A DNA stretch of 64,000 nucleotides from Vicinamibacteraceae bacterium (lineage in GTDB: Bacteria > Planctomycetota > Phycisphaerae > Phycisphaerales > UBA5793). The stretch spans positions 1-64,000 of the forward strand of contig WYBR01000028.1 of the NCBI GenBank assembly GCA_011525805.1, read 5' to 3'. Shown here piece after piece: positions 53,787-63,189 of this stretch (position 1 is its first letter; each line of letters begins with the position of its first letter). The notes under the pieces were generated by a model, which had not been told where the DNA came from, searched no databases, and worked only from the letters and a program-made list of their open reading frames with translations. The translations under genes and the position numbers were made by a program.

Positions 53787-55967
53787 ATGAAGCATCTCCC
53801 GACATCGTGCCTTCGCCTCCTCTCCGGCCTCGCGCTCTTCGCCCTGCCCCTCTCCGCGTGCAAGAACGAGGAGGGGCAGGCCCGCAACGAGGCGGCGAAG
53901 AAACTCGCGGCGGCGGCCGAGCAGGTGCAGACCATCTCCCTTCAGAGTTCCTATCCCACACCCATGACCGAGGAGCAGGCGGCGGCCCTGACCGACCTCG
54001 CGCAGAGCGTCCCCTCCGGCGGCAAACCGGAGTGGATGACCGAGGACCAGGAACGGTCGCTGGCCAATCTCAGCGGCTCGCACCGCCCGATCGAGACGCA
54101 CAAGTCGGGCCTCGAGAAAGTCCAGTCCGCCCTCGCGGGAGGCTCAGGCGGGCTGAGCGACCAGCAGGCGGCGCAGGCGGCGCTGCGCTCCGACGCCGCG
54201 CTCGGCCTGGCTCGAGTCCGGCTTGAGGAAGCGGAGCGAAGCGACGAGAGACTCGCCCGGGAGATCTCTCTCGCCGGGGCGCACATCGACGCCAATCTCG
54301 AATTGCGGGCGATCGCCGCGGCCAACGCCGCCTACGACCCGGCCGCGCCGCTCCGCACCATCGACAGCCAGGCGCAGGACGCCCGGACGCGCCTGGCTCG
54401 CTATCAGGCCGAAACGCGCGAACTTCAGAAACGCATCGGCGACCTTCAGGCCCGGATCGACGCCGAGGTCCGCGAGACGAATCGACTCAACGAGACCGCC
54501 GCGACGAAACGCGAGTCGGCCCGAACCGCCCCGCTCGACCGGCGCATCGCGCTCACGGAAGAGGCGGCCTCGATCGCCCGACAGGCCGACTCCCATCAGG
54601 TCGCCGCCGCCCGGCTCGAGGCCGAGGTCGACGTCCTTCAGCCCGAACTCGTCCGCGCGCAGACACACGTGCTCGAAGCCGAAGGAGAACTCAAGGACCT
54701 GGACGCGGCCCGCGCGCGGATCAAGGCCCGGCAGGACCAGGTCGCGGAGGAGGGACGGCGCCTCGACGCCGATCTCCGCGGCGCCCTCGACGCCTTCGCT
54801 GAAGTCTACGGCCCGCTCGCTTCCCGCTTCGAAGAAGAACTCATGCCGCGCTACGAGGCCGCGCGCGAGGCCGCCGACTCCGCGATCCGCGAAGCCCGCG
54901 CCGCGGGCCCCGCGGGCGGACGCGTTCCGGGCGCCCAGCAGGCCCTCGGCCAGGTGCTCTGGCGGCAGGCGATGAGCATCGAGCAGTTCGCGCAACTCAT
55001 CCGCCGCGTGGCGCAGAACGGGCCGGCGCTCGGGCGCAGCGGTCAGGATTCCGCCGCCGCCGATGCGCTCGACGCCCGCGCCAAGGAGGCCCGCGACGCC
55101 GCCGCCGCCATCCTCCAGGAGGCCCTCAGCGCCGTCGAAGGAGGCGGCCGGTCCGAAGAGGAGCGATCCCGCAACGAGCAACTCGCCGGACTCATCCGCA
55201 AGAGCCTCGAGTACATCACCGGCGAGGCGGTCGCCGAGGTGCGCGACCTGTCCGACCTCGGCGAGATCACGCCGATGCCCGAGGACGTGCCGGTCGTGAA
55301 CGTCGGCGAAGGGCCCGTGAGCGCGCTTCGCCGCCTCAAGGCCATCCTCGACGGCGGGAATCTCAGCGATCTCGCCGACCTCCTCCACGCCCGCTCGCCC
55401 GGCCAGCAGGCCGCCCTCGACGCCATGCGACGGACCATCGCCGCCCAGGCGAGGCTCGACGCCGCGGCCCGCAGCGCCTTCGGCGTGGGCCTGATCCAGA
55501 TCGTCCGCGACCCCAGGTTCGCCGAGAGCATGCGGTCCTACGGCTCGGGCAATCCCCTCGTCGCCCAGATGCTCGACAATCCCGACGCCTTCACCGGCGG
55601 CCTGCCCAACCTTCCGCCGAACCTCGATCTCGACGCCGTCGAGTTCATGTATGACAACTCGCGGACGACGGCGTGGGTCGACGACGTGCGCGGCCTCGAA
55701 GGATGGAACTTCGTGCAGGTCGGCGCCGAATGGCTGATCGAAATGCCCGCCGCCCCCGAAGGAACCGAGCAGGTCATGGGCCTCGTCATCGACCCGATGA
55801 TCTCCGCCTACGAGAACATCGCCCGGCGCACGGAAGCGGGCGAATTCTCGAACCAGTGGCTGATGGTCAGCGCGCTGATCGACGAGTTCGTGCGAGCGGT
55901 CACGGAGGCGATCGGCAAGGGCGGGATGCCGGGCGGCACGCCGCCGCGCGGCGGCGGGGGCAACTGA
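53787..55967 (+). CDS. Long coiled-coil lipoprotein
   Basis: 726 residues. A lipoprotein signal (GLALFALPLSAC, Cys at ~25) is followed by helix after helix. Residues ~180-380 are strongly heptad-like coiled coil, rich in Ala, Arg and Glu (TRLARYQAETRELQKRIGDL is typical). The last ~250 residues are more globular and end in a Gly/Pro tail. It may act as a periplasmic scaffold or tether; no family is recognised. A TACACT box lies near 53690. Confidence 0.72.
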   Translation: MKHLPTSCLRLLSGLALFALPLSACKNEEGQARNEAAKKLAAAAEQVQTISLQSSYPTPMTEEQAAALTDLAQSVPSGGKPEWMTEDQERSLANLSGSHRPIETHKSGLEKVQSALAGGSGGLSDQQAAQAALRSDAALGLARVRLEEAERSDERLAREISLAGAHIDANLELRAIAAANAAYDPAAPLRTIDSQAQDARTRLARYQAETRELQKRIGDLQARIDAEVRETNRLNETAATKRESARTAPLDRRIALTEEAASIARQADSHQVAAARLEAEVDVLQPELVRAQTHVLEAEGELKDLDAARARIKARQDQVAEEGRRLDADLRGALDAFAEVYGPLASRFEEELMPRYEAAREAADSAIREARAAGPAGGRVPGAQQALGQVLWRQAMSIEQFAQLIRRVAQNGPALGRSGQDSAAADALDARAKEARDAAAAILQEALSAVEGGGRSEEERSRNEQLAGLIRKSLEYITGEAVAEVRDLSDLGEITPMPEDVPVVNVGEGPVSALRRLKAILDGGNLSDLADLLHARSPGQQAALDAMRRTIAAQARLDAAARSAFGVGLIQIVRDPRFAESMRSYGSGNPLVAQMLDNPDAFTGGLPNLPPNLDLDAVEFMYDNSRTTAWVDDVRGLEGWNFVQVGAEWLIEMPAAPEGTEQVMGLVIDPMISAYENIARRTEAGEFSNQWLMVSALIDEFVRAVTEAIGKGGMPGGTPPRGGGGN

Positions 55968-56030
55968 TCCGCGCTTCGGGGCGTCGCCGCCGTCAGTCCG
56001 AGCCAGCGCCCGGCGGCCGGAGCATGTGCC

Positions 56031-57710
56031 ATGCACGCTCTCTTTGATGATCGACGCTACCTCATCCCCTTCCGCGCCAGCCTGCTGCCGCAGATCTTCT
56101 GCGACACGCTCATCATCGGCACCGGCGTGGCGGGTTTGCGGGCCGCCCTCGCCGCGGCGCAGCACGGCGAGGTCATCGTCCTCGCCAAGGCCGACCTCAA
56201 GCGATCGAGCACCGCCTGGGCGCAGGGAGGAATCGCCGCCGTCCTCGGCGAATCCGAGACCGCCGTGCGCATGCACGTCGAGGACACGCTCGCGACCGGC
56301 GGCGGTCTGTGCGACGGCGGCGTGGTCGAGGCGACCGTCGCGGGCGCCCGGCCGCGAATCGATGAACTGCGCCGCTGGGGCATGCGCTTTGACGTCAACG
56401 AGGAGGGCGAGATCTCGCTGGGCCGCGAAGGCGGGCACCGCGAGTCGCGCATCCTTCACTCCGATGGAGACGCGACGGGCCGCGAACTGGTCCGCTGCCT
56501 CGGCAACCAGGTGCTGAGCACGTCGGGCATCCGCCTCTTCGAGAACTGCTTCGCCCTCGACCTGCTCACGGTCGCCGACGGCGAGGCCAGCCCCATCGTC
56601 GGCGCCATCACTCATCACCCGAAGTACGGCCTTCAGATGATCTGGTCGTGGGCAACGATCATCGCCACGGGCGGCGCGGGCGGCGTCTACCGCGAGACGA
56701 CCAACCCGGCCGGCACCACCGGCGACGGCATCGCCATGGCCTACCGCGCCGGCGCCGCCGTCGCCGACATGGCCTTCATCCAGTTTCACCCGACGACCCT
56801 CTACGTCGCCGGCGCCGAGCGATCCCTCATCACCGAGGCGGTGCGCGGCGAGGGGGCGCACCTCGTCGATCGGCGCGGCGAGCGATTCATGCAGCAGGCC
56901 CACCCCATGGCCGAACTCGCGCCGCGCGACGTCGTCAGCCGCGCCATCATCGAGCACCTCGGCCAGACGGGCGACACCCACGTCTTCCTCGACGCGAGGC
57001 ACTTCAAGCCCGGGTTCTTCACGCAGCGCTTCCCGGGAATCGCCGCCCAACTCGCCCGCTTCGACATCAACCCCGAACACGACCTGATCCCCGTTCATCC
57101 CGGCGCGCACTACACCATCGGCGGAATCCACGTCGACGCCTGCGGGCGCACCACGCGCCCCGGCCTCTACGCCTGCGGCGAGGCGGCGTGCTCGCGCCTC
57201 CACGGCGCCAATCGCCTCGCCAGCAACAGCCTCCTCGAAGGACTCGTCCTCGGCGAGATCACCGGCCGCGTCTGCCAGGAGCAGCGCGAGCCCTCCAACG
57301 GCGCCCGGGCGCCCAAGCGCATCATCAGCGACATCCCCCTCTCGGAGCACGGCGGGCTGGACCTGAGCGACGTGCGCTCGAGCCTGCGCAGCGTGATGTG
57401 GCGGCACCTGGGCATCGTCCGCGACGGGCCGACGATGGCGGACATCCGCGAGATGATCAACTTCTGGGGCCGCTACACGCTCGACAAGATCTTCGACGAT
57501 CCGCTGGGCTGGGAAACGCAGAACATGCTCCTCGTCGCTTCGCTCATCTGCGCCAGCGCGCAGTGGCGCGAGGAAAGCCGCGGAGTCCACAGCCGCCGCG
57601 ACTTCCCGGAGCCGCGCGACGAGTTCCGCTGCCACGATCTCCGGCGGCGCGGCCGGGCCGAGCCCACTCGCCTTGAAGTGCCGGCGGCCACGCAGGAGGT
57701 CGAGGCATGA
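56031..57710 (+). CDS. nadB: L-aspartate oxidase
   Basis: 559-residue flavoprotein that oxidises L-aspartate to iminoaspartate, the first step of bacterial NAD synthesis. The FAD-binding motif is TLIIGTGVAGLRAALAAAQ, followed by SSTAWAQGGIAAVL and ATGGAGGVYRETTNPAGTTG. The substrate/active-site region has FIQFHPTTLYVAGAER, ITEAVRGEGAHLVD and HYTIGGIHVDACGRTT. GEAACSRLHGANRLASNSLL is diagnostic. The C-terminal helical domain ends with SRRDFPEPRDE. Its stop overlaps the next ATG (ATGA). No nadA or nadC is in the window. Confidence 0.96.
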   Translation: MHALFDDRRYLIPFRASLLPQIFCDTLIIGTGVAGLRAALAAAQHGEVIVLAKADLKRSSTAWAQGGIAAVLGESETAVRMHVEDTLATGGGLCDGGVVEATVAGARPRIDELRRWGMRFDVNEEGEISLGREGGHRESRILHSDGDATGRELVRCLGNQVLSTSGIRLFENCFALDLLTVADGEASPIVGAITHHPKYGLQMIWSWATIIATGGAGGVYRETTNPAGTTGDGIAMAYRAGAAVADMAFIQFHPTTLYVAGAERSLITEAVRGEGAHLVDRRGERFMQQAHPMAELAPRDVVSRAIIEHLGQTGDTHVFLDARHFKPGFFTQRFPGIAAQLARFDINPEHDLIPVHPGAHYTIGGIHVDACGRTTRPGLYACGEAACSRLHGANRLASNSLLEGLVLGEITGRVCQEQREPSNGARAPKRIISDIPLSEHGGLDLSDVRSSLRSVMWRHLGIVRDGPTMADIREMINFWGRYTLDKIFDDPLGWETQNMLLVASLICASAQWREESRGVHSRRDFPEPRDEFRCHDLRRRGRAEPTRLEVPAATQEVEA

Positions 57711-58234
57711 GCCGCTCGCGACTCCTCCTCGCGGCGTTCTCGGGCGCGGCGGCGCTGCTCGCCGCATGCCAGGTCGAACTGCGCCGCATCGACGTGCGCG
57801 AAGAGCGCCTCAAGGCCCTCGACCTCGCAATCGCCAAGCAGGCGGAGAGCCTCACCGTCGAGAACGAGGACGGCACGATCACCCTCAACTCGCCCCGGCC
57901 CGAGCACCTCATCGCCCACCTCCGCCAGCAGATCGCCGAGGGCAACGCAGACCTCATCCACGATCAACTCCTCGCCCAGGCCGCAAAGCAGGCCTATGCC
58001 GAGCAGAACCTCGACTCGCGCGAGGCGGCCCACTGGCTCATCGCCAATCAGCGCGACGTGCTCCTGCTCTTGGGCCGCATGGCCGGCGGGCTGAGCAGCC
58101 CCGACGTGATCTCCCAGTCGATGGACAACGGGTTCCGGCTGCGGCTGTCGCCCGACCTCGCGCGGTCGTTCCGCTTCACCACCCTCGACATCCTCCACGA
58201 AAACGGGCAGTTCAAACTCCTGCTGATCTCCTGA
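57707..58234 (+). CDS. Small lipoprotein of unknown function
   Basis: 175 residues. The ATG overlaps the nadB stop by four bases (ATGA), implying translational coupling. The N-terminus is a lipoprotein signal (LAAFSGAAALLAAC, Cys at ~21). The mature part is helical, with coiled-coil-like sequence to residue ~55, then a domain containing AIAKQAESLTVENEDGTITL and RLSPDLARSFRFTTLDI. No enzyme motif is visible. Coupling to nadB may be genomic convenience rather than function. Confidence 0.75.
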   Translation: MSRSRLLLAAFSGAAALLAACQVELRRIDVREERLKALDLAIAKQAESLTVENEDGTITLNSPRPEHLIAHLRQQIAEGNADLIHDQLLAQAAKQAYAEQNLDSREAAHWLIANQRDVLLLLGRMAGGLSSPDVISQSMDNGFRLRLSPDLARSFRFTTLDILHENGQFKLLLIS

Positions 58235-58290
58235 ACACACGGCCGCAGCCGCGCCGCGCCGAGCCCGGCGAGCCATCGAAGGACGATTCA

Positions 58291-58671
58291 ATGAGCAAGG
58301 GATGGTTGAAGCGCGCGTTCGCGGTCGATCCCCCCGGCCCGGCGCAGCCGACCGAGGAGCAGAAGCCCGTGGTCGAATGGGCCTGCCGCGAGATCGCGCG
58401 CCGACGCCTCACCACGCCGGGCCTGCTCTTCCTCGAAATGTCGCGCCCCCTCAACTACGTCGCCGCCCAGACGATGCACTTCTTTCAGCCGGCGTTCTGG
58501 GCGCTGCTGCGGCAGCAGTCCTACGCGAACTACCTCCACTTCTCGGAGTTTCTCGAGAAGCGAGGAGCCGTGGACTACATCATCCAGCGCATCGAGGAGA
58601 TGGAAGCCGAGGCCGTCAAGCGCGAAAGCAACACCGACGCCGCCGACCCGCCCCCATCCCCAGGAACGTAA
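58291..58671 (+). CDS. Small conserved-looking cytoplasmic protein
   Basis: 126 residues; GAAGGACG before the ATG at 58291. Helical throughout, with aromatic-rich FLEMSRPLNYVAAQTMHFFQ and YANYLHFSEFLEKRGAVDYI. These segments look like a real folded domain and appear as a small family in planctomycete genomes to my recollection, without a known role. The tail is acidic and Pro-rich. Third gene of the nadB run; its stop abuts the convergent propeller gene. Confidence 0.7.
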   Translation: MSKGWLKRAFAVDPPGPAQPTEEQKPVVEWACREIARRRLTTPGLLFLEMSRPLNYVAAQTMHFFQPAFWALLRQQSYANYLHFSEFLEKRGAVDYIIQRIEEMEAEAVKRESNTDAADPPPSPGT

Positions 58672-60204
58672 CTACTCCACGAGGCGCAGCCGGCCGAGTC
58701 GCTTGCGCTGAAACTCGCAGAAGTAGATGTCCCCCGACGCGCGGTCGATGGCGATGCCCGTCGATGCGTTCACCGCGTTGGCCGGAAAGTCCGCGAGCGA
58801 AGGCAGGCGCACCACGTGCCGCCCGTCGGCGGTGATGAATCCCAGCGAGGCGTCCGTCGCCGTGTCCTTCGTCGCGTCCTGCGTGAGCCACAGCCGGTTC
58901 TGCGCATCGAAAGCGATCGAGTGAAGCGTCTGGTTCCGCAGGTCGGCCCCGGGCACGATCCACTCGCTGATGCAGGGATTTCGCCCCTCGCCGTTGAGCG
59001 AACGGCAGGCCGGGTCCAGAATGCGCGCGGCGCTGAAGCGCCCGATTGTGCTGTCGAAGTACTCGTTGAAGACGATGTCCCCGCCCGGCGTTTCGAGGAT
59101 CTGCCACGGCCCGGAGCCGACGATCCACACCGGATCGCCCAGCCCGATCGCCCGCGGAAGAGGATACTCGAAGACGCGCCCGGTCTCCGGATGGAGCACG
59201 CCGATGCGATTGCCCCAGAACGCCGTGTACCACACCAGCCCGCGCCGATCGACGAGCAGGTGCGCCGGATGCTTCGAACCTTCAGGCAGGCGATAGACGC
59301 GATAGCAGTCGTCCGTCGGTTGGCCCTCTTCGCAGACCTGGTGCAGCAGCGAGCGGCTGAAGTCAAAGTGATTGTCCCACTCGATGCGCTCCGGATCGAA
59401 ACTGGCGATCGCAGGCCCCTTCTCGAGGCTGCCCTGCGCCACCCACATCCGCCCGCGCCGCTCATCCCACGCCAGCCCGATGATCTCGTTCCAGTCGCCC
59501 GGCATGTTGTAGACGCGCCACTCGCGGCCCGGCTCCGCGTCGGGGTCGTAGCACACGACGCGGCTGTGATTCGGATGCTCCCCCGAATAAAGGCTGCCGC
59601 CTCCCTGCGTGAACCACACCCGCCCGCGAGGATCGACAATCACATCCTCGCCGAGAACGCTCGTCTGCGTGCGATGATCGCGGAAAATCGTCGATGCGAA
59701 CGGTCCCGGGTCGGGCGGCCGCGGGATCGCCAGCCCCTCCACCACTCCCGTCGCCGGATCGAAGTGCTGAAACTCGCGATGGAACTCCTGGTTGATCCAC
59801 ACCTGCGATTCGGCGTCGACGGCGATCGAAAGCGGCAGCGCGTTCGTGCCCTCCGTCGGCGGAATGTCGAACCACTCATACTGGTAGACCTCCACCGCGG
59901 CCGGATTGCTCAGCCCTTCCCCCGTCCGCACGCGCACCGCGCCGCTCCGCGCGGCGTCGTCGACGGCGAGCACAATCCGGTCATCTTCCCAGAGAAGCAC
60001 GGCCGGCGAAGTCGACGCAATGGTGCGACGCTCTTCACCGACCTGCGCGATCACGGCCGCGTCAGGCCCCGGCGATCCGAATCCGCTGCCGGGAATCGTC
60101 AGCGCTGTTCGGCGGATCGTCGCGAGAATCGGTGAGTCAATCTGCGGGCCGGCGGCGCAGCAAGCAGCGCCGACCAGCACCAGTGCGATGGTGTGGATCA
60201 TCAT
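58672..60204 (-). CDS. Secreted NHL/Vgb-like beta-propeller protein
   Basis: 510 residues from ATG 60204 (60201 is possible). A short signal with two cysteines (IALVLVGAACCAAG) precedes ~80 residues of beta sandwich (IPGSGFGSPGPDAAVIAQVG resembles an IPT/TIG fold). A propeller with repeats such as PLSIAVDAESQVWINQEFHR, VIVDPRGRVWFTQGGGS, LLVDRRGLVWYTAFWGN and IAFDAQNRLWLTQDATKDT follows. The pattern is that of virginiamycin B lyase/NHL propellers, but lyase residues cannot be assigned. Probably a periplasmic or surface binding or lyase protein. Confidence 0.82.
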   Translation of the reverse strand: MMIHTIALVLVGAACCAAGPQIDSPILATIRRTALTIPGSGFGSPGPDAAVIAQVGEERRTIASTSPAVLLWEDDRIVLAVDDAARSGAVRVRTGEGLSNPAAVEVYQYEWFDIPPTEGTNALPLSIAVDAESQVWINQEFHREFQHFDPATGVVEGLAIPRPPDPGPFASTIFRDHRTQTSVLGEDVIVDPRGRVWFTQGGGSLYSGEHPNHSRVVCYDPDAEPGREWRVYNMPGDWNEIIGLAWDERRGRMWVAQGSLEKGPAIASFDPERIEWDNHFDFSRSLLHQVCEEGQPTDDCYRVYRLPEGSKHPAHLLVDRRGLVWYTAFWGNRIGVLHPETGRVFEYPLPRAIGLGDPVWIVGSGPWQILETPGGDIVFNEYFDSTIGRFSAARILDPACRSLNGEGRNPCISEWIVPGADLRNQTLHSIAFDAQNRLWLTQDATKDTATDASLGFITADGRHVVRLPSLADFPANAVNASTGIAIDRASGDIYFCEFQRKRLGRLRLVE

Positions 60205-60282
60205 GCTCAATTATTCGCCGGGCCGGCGACGCCGCCCACGCGGGCCGCAAATCGGGGAAACGGCCGCGCACTTCTCGACGCC

Positions 60283-62373
60283 TTACATCCGCGCCCCGGC
60301 CGTTTCCACGGCTTCATCACGCGGCGCGCACAACAGCGGCGCCGGCGGCGCCTCGCGCGGCGGAGCCGGCGATGCGCCCTGCGGCGACGGGTACAGCAGC
60401 AGCCGCAGCCCGTTGGCCACGACCAGCAGCGTCCCCCCCTCGTGCCCGAGCACGCCCAGCGGAAGGTTCACCCATCCCAGCAGCGTCCCGATGATCAGCA
60501 CCACGATCGCCCCGATCGCAAACGTCAGGTTGGCGACGATCGTCCGCACCGTCGAGCGCGCCAACCGCACCGCCCACGTCACCGCGCGCAGGTCTTCGTT
60601 CATGAGCACCACATCCGCCGTCTCCAGCGCCGCGTCCGAGCCGATGCCGCCAATCGCGATGCCCGCGTCGCTCGCCGCCAGCGAGGGCGCATCGTTCACC
60701 CCGTCGCCCACCACAGCCACGCGGCCATGCTCGGCGCGGAGACGTTCGACGAACGCCAGCTTCTCATCGGGATGAAGTTGCGCGTGGTAGGCGTCCAGTT
60801 GCAGGTGCTCGCTCATGCGCCGGGCAACGGCCTGCACGTCGCCGGTGAGCATGACCACCGGCCGCACGCCCAGATCGTGAAACTCCCGCACCATCGCCTC
60901 ACCGCCGCCGCGCGGCTCATCGCGCAGCACGAAGACCCCCGCCTGGTCGCGCCACGCCAGCGCCACCGCCAGGCTCCCGCGCGCGTGCAGCGCCTCCATC
61001 ACTTCGCCAAGCCGCGCGTGCAGGCAAATCGGCATCAGTTCACGCACGTAATCGAATCGACCCAACCGCACCTCCGAGCCGTCGTGCAGGCCCGAAACCC
61101 CCTTGCCCGGATGGAAACTCTGCGCTTCGCCGAGCACCGGCTCGATGCCGCGCCGCTGCGCCTCTTCGATGATCGCCTGCGCGAAGGGGTGCGTCGAGCC
61201 TTGCTCAAGCCCCGCCGCCAGCGCCACCAGCGTCGCCTCATCCGACCACGCCACCGGATGCACCTGCTCAACGCGCGGCCGGCCCATCGTCAGCGTCCCC
61301 GTCTTGTCCAGCGCCGCACACCGGAACGACGCCAGCCGCTCGATCGACTCGCCACCCTTGAAGAGCACACCCGCACGCGCCGCCCGGCTGATGCTCGAAA
61401 GCGTCGCCGTCGGCGTCGCAATGATCAGCGCGCAAGGACTCGCCACGATCAGCAGCGTGATCGCCGTGTACGCCGCGCTCGACCACGCGCGATCCAACCC
61501 GAACCGCAGCACGAGCAGCGAAATCACGCACAACACCACGACGCTCACGCTATACGGCGTCGACAGGCGGTCGATCAACTGCTGCACCGGCTGCCGCCGC
61601 TCCTGCGCACTGAGCACCAGGTTCAGCACCCGCTGAAGGCTCGAATCGCTCGCCAGCCGCGTCACACGGACCTCGACCGGATGGCTCTCGTTGATCGTCC
61701 CCGCGAAAACCTCATCGCCCTCGCCGACGAAACGCGGCCTCGACTCGCCCGTCAGCGACGCCTGATTCAGTTCCGTCGCGCCCGACGTCACCACGCCGTC
61801 CGTCGGCACGCGCTCCCCCGGCCTCACGAGCACCGTCTCGCCGACCTGCGCTTCCTCGGGCCGGATGGCTCGCCACTGCCCCCCGCGCCGCACCAGCGTC
61901 TCAGTGGGAATCATCCGGTTCAGCGCCGTCACCGCCGACGTCGTCCGCTTCATCGCCAGATCTTCCAGCGCGCCCGAGAGCACGAAGAGAAACAACAGCA
62001 GCGCCCCCTCCTCCGGATGCCCCAGACCCGCCGCCAGCACCGCCCCGACCACCATCAGCACGTCGATGTTGAAGTCGAGATCGCGGATTGCCTCCCACGC
62101 CGCCCGCCCGCCATAGACCAGCCCGATCCCCAGGCTCAACCACACCAGCCACTCCCCGCCCGACTGCGGCAGCCGAACGCCGGGTCCCTCCGCCGCCCCA
62201 TCACCCGACCCCACGCCCCCCCCATCCGCCAACTTCACCAGCACAAAACCGATCGCCAGAAACACGCCCGCGAAGATCGCGGCCACGAGTTCATGGCTGC
62301 CGGCAATGCGCGTGTGCCACGCCGGCGACTTCATCACGGGTTGGTCAGGCGCAACCAGCGGCGTCACGACCAA
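60283..62373 (-). CDS. P1B-type heavy-metal-transporting ATPase (P1B-4 like)
   Basis: 696 residues at most (an ATG at 62334 could be the true start; no clear ribosome-binding site at either). Landmarks: the TGES actuator loop, the SPC metal-site motif in VASPCALIIATP, phosphorylation site DKTGTLT, GDGVNDAPSLAASD hinge, and HEGGTLLVVANGLRLL in the penultimate helix. SPC plus HEGG(G)T defines the P1B-4 group, which exports Co2+, Zn2+ or Fe2+. There is no N-terminal CxxC metal-binding domain, as usual for this group. No metal-responsive regulator is visible next to it. Confidence 0.9.
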   Translation of the reverse strand: MVVTPLVAPDQPVMKSPAWHTRIAGSHELVAAIFAGVFLAIGFVLVKLADGGGVGSGDGAAEGPGVRLPQSGGEWLVWLSLGIGLVYGGRAAWEAIRDLDFNIDVLMVVGAVLAAGLGHPEEGALLLFLFVLSGALEDLAMKRTTSAVTALNRMIPTETLVRRGGQWRAIRPEEAQVGETVLVRPGERVPTDGVVTSGATELNQASLTGESRPRFVGEGDEVFAGTINESHPVEVRVTRLASDSSLQRVLNLVLSAQERRQPVQQLIDRLSTPYSVSVVVLCVISLLVLRFGLDRAWSSAAYTAITLLIVASPCALIIATPTATLSSISRAARAGVLFKGGESIERLASFRCAALDKTGTLTMGRPRVEQVHPVAWSDEATLVALAAGLEQGSTHPFAQAIIEEAQRRGIEPVLGEAQSFHPGKGVSGLHDGSEVRLGRFDYVRELMPICLHARLGEVMEALHARGSLAVALAWRDQAGVFVLRDEPRGGGEAMVREFHDLGVRPVVMLTGDVQAVARRMSEHLQLDAYHAQLHPDEKLAFVERLRAEHGRVAVVGDGVNDAPSLAASDAGIAIGGIGSDAALETADVVLMNEDLRAVTWAVRLARSTVRTIVANLTFAIGAIVVLIIGTLLGWVNLPLGVLGHEGGTLLVVANGLRLLLYPSPQGASPAPPREAPPAPLLCAPRDEAVETAGARM

Positions 62374-62509
62374 GTGTACTCGACCCGACAGACGCGCGGC
62401 ACACGGTTAGCCGCGACGCGATGGCCTCGGAGCGGAGCGCGGCAGGCCGGAATCAAAAGCCGGGGTTCACCGCAGAGATCGCAAAGGACGCGGAGCCCGG
62501 CATCGATCC

Positions 62510-62910
62510 GAGCCCCGACCATGAGGGAGCGGTCCGGCCTTCCACGCTCAATCCGAACCCCGACCGCAAGGGAGCGGTCCGGCCCTCTCGGCATCAATCC
62601 GAGCCCCGACCGTGAGGGAGCGGTCCGGCTCTCTCGCCCTCAATCCGAGCCCCGACCGTAAGGGAGCGGTCCGGCCCTCTCGGCATCAATCCGAGCCCCG
62701 ACCGTAAGGGAGCGGTCCGGCTCTCTCGGCATCAATCCGAACCCCGACCGTGAGGGAGCGGTCCGGCCCTCTCGGCATCAATCCGAGCCCCGACCATGAG
62801 GGAGCGGTCCGGCTTTCCACGCTCAAACCGAGCCCCGACCGTGAGGGAGCGGTCCGGCTTTCCACGCTCAATCCGAGCCCCGACCGTGAGGGAGCGGTCC
62901 GGCTTTGCCA
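62510..62910. repeat. Tandem array of nine 45-46 bp units
   Basis: Units begin at 62510, 62555, 62601, 62647, 62693, 62739, 62785, 62830 and 62875. Each has a conserved half, GAGCCCCGACCGTGAGGGAG then CGGTCCGGC, in which GACCG/CGGTC can pair. It is joined to one of two variable linkers (CTCTCGGCATCAATCC or TTCCACGCTCAATCC type). Open frames through the array are a by-product of the repeat. The linkers are themselves repeated, so this is not CRISPR. The surrounding 62374-63189 holds no gene; it also has CACAGAGA-type repeat traces near 62465 and 62960. Confidence 0.9.
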
Positions 62911-63002
62911 GACCGAGGAGTCCCACCCCCAAGGCCCAAAGGCTCCAGGAAACGCATGTCACCACAGAGAACACAGAGAGCACCGAGGGGAGTGTGCGGT
63001 TC

Positions 63003-63058
63003 GGTGGTACAGGCTTTCGAGCCTGTACGATCGTGCAGGCTGGAAAGCCTGCACCACC
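63003..63058. repeat. Nested inverted repeats (two hairpins within GGTGGT...ACCACC)
   Basis: GTACAGGCT/AGCCTGTAC (63007-63028, loop TTCG) and GTGCAGGCT/AGCCTGCAC (63033-63054, loop GGAA) are perfect hairpins side by side, enclosed by GGTGGT and ACCACC. They resemble a dispersed element common in planctomycete genomes. Probably a non-autonomous repeat. Confidence 0.75.
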
Positions 63059-63189
63059 ATTCTGTGAGCCGCCCGAAGCGACGAAGCAGCAACGACGAGC
63101 CGCGCCCGTGAGGAAGCGGGCGCTCGGCGACTGATCCACCAGCGCCGCCCGACCAGCAATCGCGTCCGTGCCGACCCGGCCCTCCCGCC

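Noticed and set aside
54144-57767. A 1207-residue open frame on the minus strand
   Set aside because: It runs antisense across the lipoprotein gene and nadB, has no family motif and arises from G/C-biased third positions. The plus-strand genes are unmistakable.
62510-62910. CRISPR-like appearance (29-base conserved half, ~16-base linker)
   Set aside because: The linkers fall into only two types that recur, are far too short for spacers, and no cas gene is in the window.
62374-63189. Several open frames reading GPLPHGRGSD-type repeats
   Set aside because: They are translations of the 46-bp tandem array and neighbouring palindromes and lack ribosome-binding sites.
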